DNA of 64,000 nt from Pseudohalioglobus sediminis. GTDB lineage: Bacteria > Pseudomonadota > Gammaproteobacteria > Pseudomonadales > Halieaceae. This document shows, piece by piece, positions 26,958 through 34,416 of the stretch. Position 1 is the stretch's first letter, and every line of letters begins with the position of its first letter. The stretch covers positions 186,001 to 250,000 of the forward strand of contig NZ_VTUX01000001.1 of NCBI RefSeq assembly GCF_008370495.1. Direction: 5' to 3'. Under the pieces are notes generated by a model. The model was not told the origin of the DNA. It did no database searches and saw only the letters and a list, made by a program, of their open reading frames with translations. Position numbers and translations under genes: made by a program.

Positions 26958-27536
26958 ATGGCAACAACCCCAAGGACTGACGCCGGCGGCAGGCGGGATG
27001 ACGAATGGAGCGTCTGCCTGCAGCAAGTCGCCGAAAGCGACAGGGAGGCATTCACCAGGCTGTTCAAGCATTTTGCCCCGCTCATCAAGGCGTTTGCACT
27101 GAACGGCTCGGCACTGGCCGCTGCACATGCAGAGGAACTGGTGCAGGAGGTGATGATCAAGGTCTGGCAGAAGGCCAGCGGATATAACCCCCAGAAGGCA
27201 GCGGCGAGCACGTGGATATATACCATCGCCCGGAACTGCCGTACCGACATGTACCGGCGCCTGCAGAAGTTCGATACGCCCATCAACGCCGAAGATATTT
27301 GGCCCGAGGTGGAATCCGAAGAGCTGTTTGCTGCCGTACAACAGAAGCGAGATGCCGTGCGCATTCGCGGGATGCTGGAACAGTTGCCCCACGAACAGTC
27401 ACAGATTCTCAGCAAGGTATATATGGAAGGCAAGTCGCACAGCGAAGTTGCCGAAGAGCTGGACCTGCCGCTGGGGACCGTAAAATCCCGAGTTCGCCTG
27501 GCCATGAAGAAATTACAGTTAACCGCAGAAAGATAG
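26958..27536 (+). CDS. rpoE: ECF sigma factor of the RpoE/ChrR (singlet oxygen) group
   Basis: A 192-residue ECF sigma factor that would direct RNA polymerase to the TGATCC-type promoters found here. Region 2 (EELVQEVMIKVWQKA, then STWIYTIARNCRTDMYRR) binds the -10 element and region 4 (LPHEQSQILSKVYMEGKS, then LPLGTVKSRVRLAMKKL) the -35. The gene is followed after 4 bases by its ChrR-type anti-sigma factor, the diagnostic arrangement for the group. ATG 26958 has AGGAG 11 bases upstream; an in-frame GTG at 26931 has no ribosome site and is less likely. Autoregulation is predicted from the promoter at 26867. Confidence 0.92.
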   Translation: MATTPRTDAGGRRDDEWSVCLQQVAESDREAFTRLFKHFAPLIKAFALNGSALAAAHAEELVQEVMIKVWQKASGYNPQKAAASTWIYTIARNCRTDMYRRLQKFDTPINAEDIWPEVESEELFAAVQQKRDAVRIRGMLEQLPHEQSQILSKVYMEGKSHSEVAEELDLPLGTVKSRVRLAMKKLQLTAER

Positions 27537-27540
27537 TGCC

Positions 27541-28203
27541 ATGATTAATCACCACCCCGACACACGATTGCTTAACGAGTACTCCTCTGGGACGCTTCCC
27601 CTGGCCCAGTCGGTGTGCTTGTCACTCCACCTGAACTACTGCGAGCAGTGCCGTCGCACCCATCAACGGCTGCAGCAGCTCGGTTCCGCACTGTTCGAGG
27701 AACTGTCGCCACAGCAGGTAGATGATTCCCTGCTGCGCACGGTGATGGCACGCCTGGACGACGAGCAGGAGCCCCTGCGCTACCAGAGCAGCGGCAACGG
27801 TGGCGAAACCGATGCCAGGCCGCCCCTGGTACAGCGCCTGATGCACGGCGATTATGAGGACCTCGACTGGCGCAACCTCAGCAAGAAGGTGCGCGTCAGC
27901 AGGTTGCGCACAGGCGACGTGGACAACGAGTTCGCCCTGTACCGCATCAGCGCCGGCGCCAGCATTCCCAAGCACACACACCGCGGCACCGAACTCACCC
28001 TGGTATTGGAAGGCGGTTTCTCGGATGAGCAGGGCCACTACGAAGTGGGCGACTTCATCATGCGCGATGCCGAACAACAGCACACCCCGACGGCGACCCA
28101 GGACCGCGACTGCATCTGTATCGGGGTGCTGGACGCACCGATCCGGTTCACAGACTGGAAATACCGCGCCGTGAACCCGTTCCTCAAGCTTCAGGCGAGC
28201 TGA
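27541..28203 (+). CDS. chrR: ChrR-type zinc anti-sigma factor
   Basis: ChrR holds the ECF sigma factor inactive in the cytosol and releases it on singlet oxygen. The zinc anti-sigma domain is complete: His5, His30, Cys34 and Cys37 (HLNYCEQC). The C-terminal cupin domain keeps its metal ligands: His145, His147, Glu151 and His181 (HTHRGTE and QQHTP). Two cysteines, Cys191 and Cys193 (CICIG), line up with the C-terminal pair described in Rhodobacter ChrR; all these residues keep a constant offset from the Rhodobacter numbering as I remember it. Length 220 matches. A strong intrinsic terminator follows 18 bases past the stop. Confidence 0.93.
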   Translation: MINHHPDTRLLNEYSSGTLPLAQSVCLSLHLNYCEQCRRTHQRLQQLGSALFEELSPQQVDDSLLRTVMARLDDEQEPLRYQSSGNGGETDARPPLVQRLMHGDYEDLDWRNLSKKVRVSRLRTGDVDNEFALYRISAGASIPKHTHRGTELTLVLEGGFSDEQGHYEVGDFIMRDAEQQHTPTATQDRDCICIGVLDAPIRFTDWKYRAVNPFLKLQAS

Positions 28204-28221
28204 TCCCCTCGCCACTCTCGT

Positions 28222-28248
28222 GGGGCCGCCTTGCGGCCCCTTTTTTTT
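28222..28248 (+). terminator. Intrinsic terminator of rpoE-chrR
   Basis: A perfect 8-base-pair stem GGGGCCGC/GCGGCCCC with a CTT loop is followed by eight T bases. It ends the sigma/anti-sigma operon. The 170 bases after it, up to the crotonase stop, hold no gene that I can see. Confidence 0.92.
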
Positions 28249-28419
28249 ATGTCCAGGATTTACACTACGTCCCCGAGAGGCAGGAGAGCCTGCCCCGCTG
28301 TATCGGGCACGCCAAAGGGGACGTGGCCGGGCATAGCACCGATCCCTGGGTAGTGTCCGCAATAACCCAGTGAATCCCGCCCTTCTATTTCGGGTTTGCG
28401 ATGCTCCACGGCCAGTGCG

Positions 28420-29310
28420 CTATTTCCCGCTCTTGTAGGGTGACAAGGGGCGACTGACACCCTCGGCAATGGGCTGGCCGCTATCGCGCTCCCTGACAGC
28501 CTGCTTGAACCCCACCTCTTCAGCGCGCTGCTTGAACCAGACGCCCTCCGGGCTGTGGCGGGTGATGCCGTCGAACAGGGTGGCGAACATCTGTGTATTG
28601 TTCAGGCCCATATTCTCGTAGGCCTGGTTGATCATCAGCTTCTGCATCATCAGCTGGTTCTTGGGCACCCCCGCCATCCGCGCGGCCAGGGCATCAACCC
28701 GCTCATCCAGCTTCTCCTGCGGCACCGACTCCAGCACCAGGCCCAGCTCCACTGCCTCGGGACCGCTTACCAGGTCGCCAGTGAGCAGCATGCGTTTGGC
28801 TTTTTCCGCCCCCAGGCGGTAAACCCACATGGCGGTAGTGGGGCAGCCCCAGACCCGGGCGGGCGGGTAACCGATCACCGCCTCGTCAGCCATGATCACC
28901 ATGTCGCAGGCCAGGGCGATATCGCTGCCACCGGCCACTGCCGGGCCCTGCACCCGGGCGATGGTGGGCTTATAGCTTTTCCACAGTGACATGAAATTCT
29001 GGGTGTTCTGGAACATGCCATAAAAGTCCAGCATGGGGTCCCAGGGACCGCCGTGGCTGTCGCCCAGCTGGGAGCCGGGCTTTTCGCCCTCCTCCTCGGC
29101 GAACTCCACCAGGTCATAGCCACTGCAAAATGCCCTGCCGGCCCCGGTGAGCACGATGACATGAACGTCGTCATCCTTGTTGGCGCGCGCCACGGCATCG
29201 GCGATCTCGCCCGGCATGTCCATGGAAATGGCGTTCAGCCGCTCCGGGCGATCCAGCGTGATGCGCGCGATGCGCCCGTCTGTCTGGTAACTAATATCGT
29301 TATATTGCAT
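28420..29310 (-). CDS. Enoyl-CoA hydratase/isomerase (crotonase) family protein
   Basis: A 296-residue crotonase-fold protein acting on acyl-CoA thioesters in the cytosol. The CoA-binding oxyanion motifs are visible: GAGRAFCSGYDL near residue 65 and GPAVAGGSDIALACDMVI near 125. The second catalytic Glu of true hydratases is not obvious (VWGCPTTAMW in its place), so it could be an isomerase, a hydrolase-like or another crotonase member. The C-terminal part has a long insertion-rich helical region. ATG 29310 is chosen; an in-frame GTG at 29325 is possible but no ribosome site supports either strongly. It is monocistronic between the chrR terminator and the divergent gspE fusion. Confidence 0.85.
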   Translation of the reverse strand: MQYNDISYQTDGRIARITLDRPERLNAISMDMPGEIADAVARANKDDDVHVIVLTGAGRAFCSGYDLVEFAEEEGEKPGSQLGDSHGGPWDPMLDFYGMFQNTQNFMSLWKSYKPTIARVQGPAVAGGSDIALACDMVIMADEAVIGYPPARVWGCPTTAMWVYRLGAEKAKRMLLTGDLVSGPEAVELGLVLESVPQEKLDERVDALAARMAGVPKNQLMMQKLMINQAYENMGLNNTQMFATLFDGITRHSPEGVWFKQRAEEVGFKQAVRERDSGQPIAEGVSRPLSPYKSGK

Positions 29311-29445
29311 CGGCTTTCTGTTCACGGGTTCACAGTTTTGCAGGAAGGTTGCAGCAGCTTAGAGCGTTTATTGATATAGCTCAAATAGCATCCGGGGCCA
29401 TACCGGATACTCGAGCAAGAACGGGGCAGAAGCACAGGGGAATAT

Positions 29446-31707
29446 ATGAAACACCGGGGTATGAGCGTCGCAGAACGCGTCACCATTGCCATGCGCACAC
29501 TGCCGCGTGACCATTTCATCGAGATGAGCGACCCTTCGTTGGTCATCGGCCACAGCATCCCGCCCACCAACGCGGTATCGGAAATACTCGAACACGCGGC
29601 CATCAATCCCGAGCACAAGGTGATGCTGATCGGCACCGGCGCCGGCTACGTCGCCGCCCTCGCCAGCAAGCTCGCCAGCCAGGTCGTGGCCCTGGAGATC
29701 AACCCCGCCATGGCGCACCAGGCGCAGAGGCGCTTTAACGAGCTGGGCCTGGCCAACCTCGTACAGCGCACTGCAGACGGCCGCCAGGGTGCCGAGGATC
29801 TCGGCCCCTATGATCGCATACTGGTCTCCACCCCCCATGTTATCGACAAGGCTCCGCTGATCGGCCAGCTGGCCGACGGCGGTATGTTGTTGGCCATTGA
29901 GATTGGTGAAAACGACTGCCAGATTCTGACCCGCTACGAAGTCAGCGAACTCGGCGCCACCCTGCGCAAAGAGCTGGCGATGGTGGACTTCTCACGCGAC
30001 ACCGGCATGACCCTGCTCGACATGGGCATGGTAGACCAGGTGATGCTGTCTGAAGCGCGCCGCATGGCACGCGACAAGAAACTCCCGGTCATCAAGGTCC
30101 TGCGCGACAAGCTGAACATGGAGGACATCCCCCTCTACCGGCGCCTCGCCGAGGAAAAAGGCATGCCTTTCGCCGCCATCGACGACCTGCTGCCACAGGT
30201 GCAACCCGACCTGATGGAGGGTTTCTCGCGCAGCTTTCTCGACAGCCATCACCTGATACCGCTGCGTGTCGAGGACCGGGGACTGCAGGTCGTCACCGAC
30301 GATCCGGACAGCGCGGTGGAAGACATCTTCCACATGTATCCCTACGAAAGGGTTAGCAAGGTGCTGGTCACACCAAACGATTTCAAGCGCCTGTGGACCA
30401 CGGTTGAACTGTCGCTGCAGGGCAACGCGAAACAGCAGTGGAATACTTCCGCCAGGCCAAAGGAGAAACTCAATGAGGACCTGCTCGACCGGGACAAGCC
30501 CCGGGTAGAGGCACACCTGATAACCCTCTGTGATGCGCTGCTGCTGGACGCAGTCAGCGAGGGAGCCAGCGACCTGCATATTGAACAGTACAAGCACCAC
30601 ACCCGCATACGGCTGCGCGTAGACGGCGACCTGCACGACCTCAATCACTACAGTCTCGCCCCGCAGGATGCCCGGGGACTGATCAACGTCATCAAGATTC
30701 GCGGTGACATGGATATCGCCGAAAAGCGACTGCCACAGGGTGGCCGCTCGCAACTCACTGCCGGCGGCGTGAACTACGACCTGCGTATTCAGGTACAACC
30801 GACCCTGCACGGCGAGGCGGCGGTGATACGCATGCTGCCCCAGACCGGCAACATTGTCGCCATTGAAGACCTGGGCATGAGCTCCAGGCTGGTCAGGGAT
30901 TACCGGCGCCTGCTGCAAAATCCCTCTGGCCTGGTACTGGTGGTGGGACCCACCGGTTCTGGCAAATCCACCACGCTCTATGCCGGCCTCTCCGAGCTGG
31001 CCAAAGACGGCCGTCGCAAGGTCCTGACCATCGAGGACCCTATCGAGTATTCCATCGAGGGTATTCAGCAGACCTGGACGCGCCCTGACATCGGCTTCAA
31101 CTTCGCCGATGGCATGCGCTCCTTCGTGCGCCTGGACCCGGACATCGTCCTGGTAGGTGAGATTCGCGACACCGAAACCGCCCTCGAAGCCATCCGTGCC
31201 TCCCAGACCGGCCACGTCGTACTCTCCACCCTGCACGCCAACGACGCCGTGGACGCCCTGCAGCGCATCTATGACCTGGAGGTACATGCCAACTCCGTGG
31301 CCAGCGAACTGATGGCTGTCATCGCGCAGAAACTGGCCAAGCGCATCTGCCCGCACTGTCGCGAGGCAGCGGAGCCGGATCCGGACATACTCGCCGAGCT
31401 GTTCCCCGAGGGTGTTCCGGACAATTTCCGCTGTTATCGCGGCGCGGGTTGCAAGGCCTGCAACAATCGCGGCACCAGTGGTCGCGTCGCCGTGGTGGAA
31501 TACATGCAGGTAAACAGCGAAATCCGCACCGGCATCTCCCTGCGCTACCCCATCGCCCAGCTGCGCGCCGTGGCCCTGGACTCGGGCCTGCTCACCATGC
31601 GCGACAGCGCGCTGGCCCACGTCGCCGAGGGCGTCATACCGCTTTCCGAGCTGCCACGGGTGCTGCCCTCGGAGCGCATGGCGCCAGAGAAACGGGGCGC
31701 CTGGTAA
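29446..31707 (+). CDS. GspE/PilB-type ATPase with N-terminal isoaspartate-methyltransferase-like domain
   Basis: A 753-residue three-part protein. Residues 6-165 resemble Pcm, the protein-L-isoaspartate methyltransferase: AERVTIAMRTLPRDHFIE, the SAM loop IGTGAGY (62-68) and VVALEINPAMAHQA. Residues 190-310 resemble the MshEN/GspE N-terminal domain. The rest is a full secretion ATPase: Walker A GPTGSGKSTT with Lys507, Walker B LVGEIRD, the His box STLHANDAVDAL, and a four-Cys zinc site (CPHC and CKAC). Such ATPases power type II secretion or type IV pilus assembly, but no pilin, GspF or secretin gene is adjacent. The Pcm motif lacks the usual acidic residue before the glycine loop, so methyltransferase activity is doubtful. 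Confidence 0.85.
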   Translation: MKHRGMSVAERVTIAMRTLPRDHFIEMSDPSLVIGHSIPPTNAVSEILEHAAINPEHKVMLIGTGAGYVAALASKLASQVVALEINPAMAHQAQRRFNELGLANLVQRTADGRQGAEDLGPYDRILVSTPHVIDKAPLIGQLADGGMLLAIEIGENDCQILTRYEVSELGATLRKELAMVDFSRDTGMTLLDMGMVDQVMLSEARRMARDKKLPVIKVLRDKLNMEDIPLYRRLAEEKGMPFAAIDDLLPQVQPDLMEGFSRSFLDSHHLIPLRVEDRGLQVVTDDPDSAVEDIFHMYPYERVSKVLVTPNDFKRLWTTVELSLQGNAKQQWNTSARPKEKLNEDLLDRDKPRVEAHLITLCDALLLDAVSEGASDLHIEQYKHHTRIRLRVDGDLHDLNHYSLAPQDARGLINVIKIRGDMDIAEKRLPQGGRSQLTAGGVNYDLRIQVQPTLHGEAAVIRMLPQTGNIVAIEDLGMSSRLVRDYRRLLQNPSGLVLVVGPTGSGKSTTLYAGLSELAKDGRRKVLTIEDPIEYSIEGIQQTWTRPDIGFNFADGMRSFVRLDPDIVLVGEIRDTETALEAIRASQTGHVVLSTLHANDAVDALQRIYDLEVHANSVASELMAVIAQKLAKRICPHCREAAEPDPDILAELFPEGVPDNFRCYRGAGCKACNNRGTSGRVAVVEYMQVNSEIRTGISLRYPIAQLRAVALDSGLLTMRDSALAHVAEGVIPLSELPRVLPSERMAPEKRGAW

Positions 31708-32802
31708 ATGCACACACAGCAGATTCAACGCCGCCCGGCGGAGGAGTACTACGCTGACGAACTGGCCCGGCTGCGCTCGGAGGACACCTGGCCGAAACCG
31801 CCTGGCTGGTTGCTGTCCCCCCGGGCCGTGGAGACTTTCGTGCTCGGTGATCCGGCGCGCAATATCGCACCCAAGTTCGTCGCACCCAGCGAGATCGTGA
31901 CCCGGGTGATCGTCTCGCTGGCCACCCAGCGCGGGGCCATGCTGGTGGGCGAGCCGGGTACGGCAAAGTCCTGGCTGTCAGAGCTGATCTGTGCCGCCAT
32001 CTGCGACAACTCCACACTGATTATCCAGGGCGGGGCCATCGAGACGGTCACGCAACTGCTGTACACCTGGAATAGCGCCATACTGGAGCGTAAAGGGCCC
32101 TGTAAGGAGGCCCTGATCCCGGGGCCCATCTATCGCGGTATGGAACAGGGCCTGCTGGTGCGCTATGAGGAGATCGCCCGCTCCGCCCCCGCCCTGCAGG
32201 ACGCCCTGCTGTCGATCATGTCGGAACGCGCCATCACGGTACCGGAGCTTGCGGGCGACGACGGCATCCTGTACGCCCGGGACGGTTTCAACCTGGTCGC
32301 CACATCGAACACCACCGACCTGGGCGTCAACGACATGAGTTCCGCCCTGAAACGACGGATGAACTTCGAAACCATACGCCCTATCAAGGCGGTGGACGAT
32401 GAAATCGGCGTGGTCATGCGCGAGGCGGAAAAGGCCCTGCGTGCATCCGGCGTCGACGTGAAGCCCGATGAGGACATCGTCCGCGCCCTGGTGGTGATCT
32501 TCCACGAACTGCGCAACGGCCAGTCGCTGGACGGGCGCAGCACAGATCGCCTCGCCTCGGCGGTAATGTCCACCGCCGAGGCCGTATCCGTGGCCCACGC
32601 CATGGGGGTTTACGCCTATTACTACCGCGATGGCAGCATGCTGGCGGAGGACTTCAACGATTTCCTGGTGGGGACCGCCATCAAGGACGATATCGCCGAC
32701 CTGAAGCGCATGAATCATTACTTCGAGACCGAGGTGGCGCTGAAAGAGGGCCCCGTGTGGAAGACCATCTACGAGCGCTGGCAGGCTGGTTTCCGTTACT
32801 GA
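31708..32802 (+). CDS. YehL-type MoxR-family AAA+ ATPase
   Basis: A 364-residue AAA+ ATPase of the MoxR clade, closest by eye to E. coli YehL: the N-terminal YADELARLRSED and PPGWLLSPRAVETFVLG stretch, Walker A GEPGTAKS (residues 81-88), Walker B region VRYEEIARSAP, sensor VATSNTTDLGVNDMSS and the arginine finger ALKRRMNF. YehL normally sits with a VWA protein and a SWIM zinc-finger protein (yehM, yehP, yehQ); none is here. The start codon follows the stop of the GspE fusion with no gap (TAAATG), so translation is probably coupled. It may remodel a partner complex; the partner is unknown. Confidence 0.85.
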   Translation: MHTQQIQRRPAEEYYADELARLRSEDTWPKPPGWLLSPRAVETFVLGDPARNIAPKFVAPSEIVTRVIVSLATQRGAMLVGEPGTAKSWLSELICAAICDNSTLIIQGGAIETVTQLLYTWNSAILERKGPCKEALIPGPIYRGMEQGLLVRYEEIARSAPALQDALLSIMSERAITVPELAGDDGILYARDGFNLVATSNTTDLGVNDMSSALKRRMNFETIRPIKAVDDEIGVVMREAEKALRASGVDVKPDEDIVRALVVIFHELRNGQSLDGRSTDRLASAVMSTAEAVSVAHAMGVYAYYYRDGSMLAEDFNDFLVGTAIKDDIADLKRMNHYFETEVALKEGPVWKTIYERWQAGFRY

Positions 32803-32820
32803 AGTGACGCGCTCGGCGTG

Positions 32821-33393
32821 TCAGGGCGCGTCGGATTCCTCGCGCAGGCGGATGGGGCCAAACAAGTCCGGGAACTTACCCTGCATGCCAGCGTAAAACT
32901 CACGGAAATAATCCATGTCCGCAGTCAAGTCGCCGGAGGGCAGCATCGCCGGGCCGAAGCCACCGCGCTTGCGGCCAAAGTCCAGGAAAGAGGGCACAAT
33001 GGGCACGCCGGCCTTGCGGGCAATATGGTAGAAGCCGGACTTCCAGTGCTCTACCCGGTCCCGGGTGCCTTCGGTCGGCACCACCAACACCAGTTGCGCC
33101 GCATCCTGGAAAGCCGCGACCATGGCGTCGACCGTGTTCACGTTGCGATGCCGTTCAATCGGCATCCCGCCCAGTGCCCGCATCAGCCAGCCCATGGGCG
33201 GCCAGAACAGCGAGTGCTTGGCCATCCATGTCACTTTCATCTCGAAGGCACTGGCAAACAGCAGCATCAGCGGGAAGTCCCAGTTGGAGGTGTGCGGCGC
33301 AGCAATCAACACATACTTGGGCGACGCCGGCCGTTCGCCCTCAACAGACCAGCCGAATGCGCGCAGAATCCAGCGCGCCAGATTTTTTTTCAT
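32821..33393 (-). CDS. Lysophospholipid acyltransferase (PlsC-like) family protein
   Basis: A 190-residue acyltransferase of the 1-acyl-glycerol-3-phosphate family, usually working at the inner membrane face. The catalytic H(X)4D box is APHTSNWD, the glycerophosphate-binding motif appears as VPTEGTRDRVE, and MPIERHRN forms the third block. It is shorter than PlsC (about 245) and lacks a clear N-terminal membrane helix, as in the small acyltransferases seen in many marine Gammaproteobacteria. It converges on the YehL-type gene and lies beside yaiI on the same strand, 53 bases away. Exact acyl acceptor unknown. Confidence 0.85.
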   Translation of the reverse strand: MKKNLARWILRAFGWSVEGERPASPKYVLIAAPHTSNWDFPLMLLFASAFEMKVTWMAKHSLFWPPMGWLMRALGGMPIERHRNVNTVDAMVAAFQDAAQLVLVVPTEGTRDRVEHWKSGFYHIARKAGVPIVPSFLDFGRKRGGFGPAMLPSGDLTADMDYFREFYAGMQGKFPDLFGPIRLREESDAP

Positions 33394-33446
33394 GGGTCAA
33401 TCCAACCAGGAGACGGCGCAGCCTACCATAGCGCCTGACGAAATGC

Positions 33447-33899
33447 TCAGCGGTGTCGGGCCAGGTAGCGATCCAGGGCGTTGGCGAAAACCTGTTTGTC
33501 ACGATCCGACAATGCCGCAGGCCCGCCGCGCACTTCCCCGGTGGAACGCATGGTCTCCATGAAGTCACGCATGTTCAGCCGTTGCCGGATATTGTTGGCG
33601 GTGAACTCCTCGCCGCGTGGTGAAATCACCCCCGCACCCTTGGCGATCACCTCCGCCGCCAGGGGGATGTCCGAGGTGATAACCAGGTCGCCCGCATTGA
33701 CCTGGCTGGCGATATAGTCGTCGGCCACGTCAAAGCCCTGCGGCACCTGGCGGCTGCTGATATATTCCGACGCGGGCACCGGCAGGGCGTGGTTAGCCAC
33801 CAGCGTCAGCGGCCACTGCATCCGCTGCGCGGCGCGAAACAGGATTTCCCTGATGACTTTTGGACAGGCGTCCGCGTCTACCCAGATTGCGATGGCCAT
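33447..33899 (-). CDS. yaiI: YaiI/YqxD family protein (UPF0178, DUF188)
   Basis: A 150-residue cytosolic protein with the family's PIN-like start [16 protein letters not shown], followed by [15 protein letters not shown], the SPRGEEF box and [20 protein letters not shown]. These are the most conserved parts of UPF0178. The fold suggests a nuclease or RNA-binding role, but no activity is established that I know of. Length equals the usual 150. Transcribed with the acyltransferase downstream of it and divergent from yjbQ; the 115-base gap to yjbQ contains no clear motif. Confidence 0.9.
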   Translation of the reverse strand: MAIAIWVDADACPKVIREILFRAAQRMQWPLTLVANHALPVPASEYISSRQVPQGFDVADDYIASQVNAGDLVITSDIPLAAEVIAKGAGVISPRGEEFTANNIRQRLNMRDFMETMRSTGEVRGGPAALSDRDKQVFANALDRYLARHR

Positions 33900-34014
33900 T
33901 GCGATTCCTTCAGCAAAAACAGCCGCTATTTTACTGGATACCGACTGCCCGGGGTGCGAAATCTCCTCGCCAATCGATTAAACTGCTGCTCTAGTTCACT
34001 CGAGCCAGGCAGCG

Positions 34015-34416
34015 ATGATTGGATATCTGGATATCAAGGTAGACGGCCAGGGTTTGCACGCGTTCACCCCGCAGGTCCGTGCAGCATTGCAGGACAGCGG
34101 GCAGCGTGAGGGATTGTGTACACTGTTCATCCGTCATACTTCGGCCAGCCTGCTGATACAGGAAAACTACGACGACAGTGCGCGCGTCGACCTGGAAAAC
34201 TGGCTCAACCGCCTGGTCCCGGAAAATGACCCGCTTTACACCCACACCCTGGAGGGTGCAGATGACATGCCCGCGCATATCAAGTCGGCGCTCACCGCCA
34301 CCCAGCTGAGCATCCCCTTCACCGAAGGCGACCTGCTGCTGGGCACGTGGCAGGGTATCTACCTCTGGGAGCACCGCCGTTACCACGGCACCCGCCAGGT
34401 GGTGCTGCACCTGTGA
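34015..34416 (+). CDS. yjbQ: YjbQ family protein (UPF0047, secondary thiamine-phosphate synthase)
   Basis: A 133-residue protein of the YjbQ family, members of which show weak thiamine phosphate synthase activity; the main role is unclear. Conserved blocks are TLFIRHTSASLLIQEN, TLEGADDMPAHIKSAL and GTWQGIYLWEHRRYH, with the histidines that form a metal site. The gene overlaps the following glcD start (GTGA at 34413-34416), an unusual coupling to glycolate oxidase. No other thiamine genes are nearby. Confidence 0.92.
   Translation: MIGYLDIKVDGQGLHAFTPQVRAALQDSGQREGLCTLFIRHTSASLLIQENYDDSARVDLENWLNRLVPENDPLYTHTLEGADDMPAHIKSALTATQLSIPFTEGDLLLGTWQGIYLWEHRRYHGTRQVVLHL

Noticed and set aside
27541-28203. 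Reading the ChrR-type gene as a plain cupin protein
   Set aside because: The N-terminal zinc anti-sigma residues (His5, His30, Cys34, Cys37) and the adjacent sigma factor fix it as an anti-sigma factor.
28249-28419. Possible small gene or remnant between the chrR terminator and the crotonase gene
   Set aside because: No frame with a start, ribosome site and recognisable product was found.
29992-31728. Long open frame antisense to the GspE fusion gene
   Set aside because: The sense frame has intact Walker and zinc motifs; the antisense translation has none.
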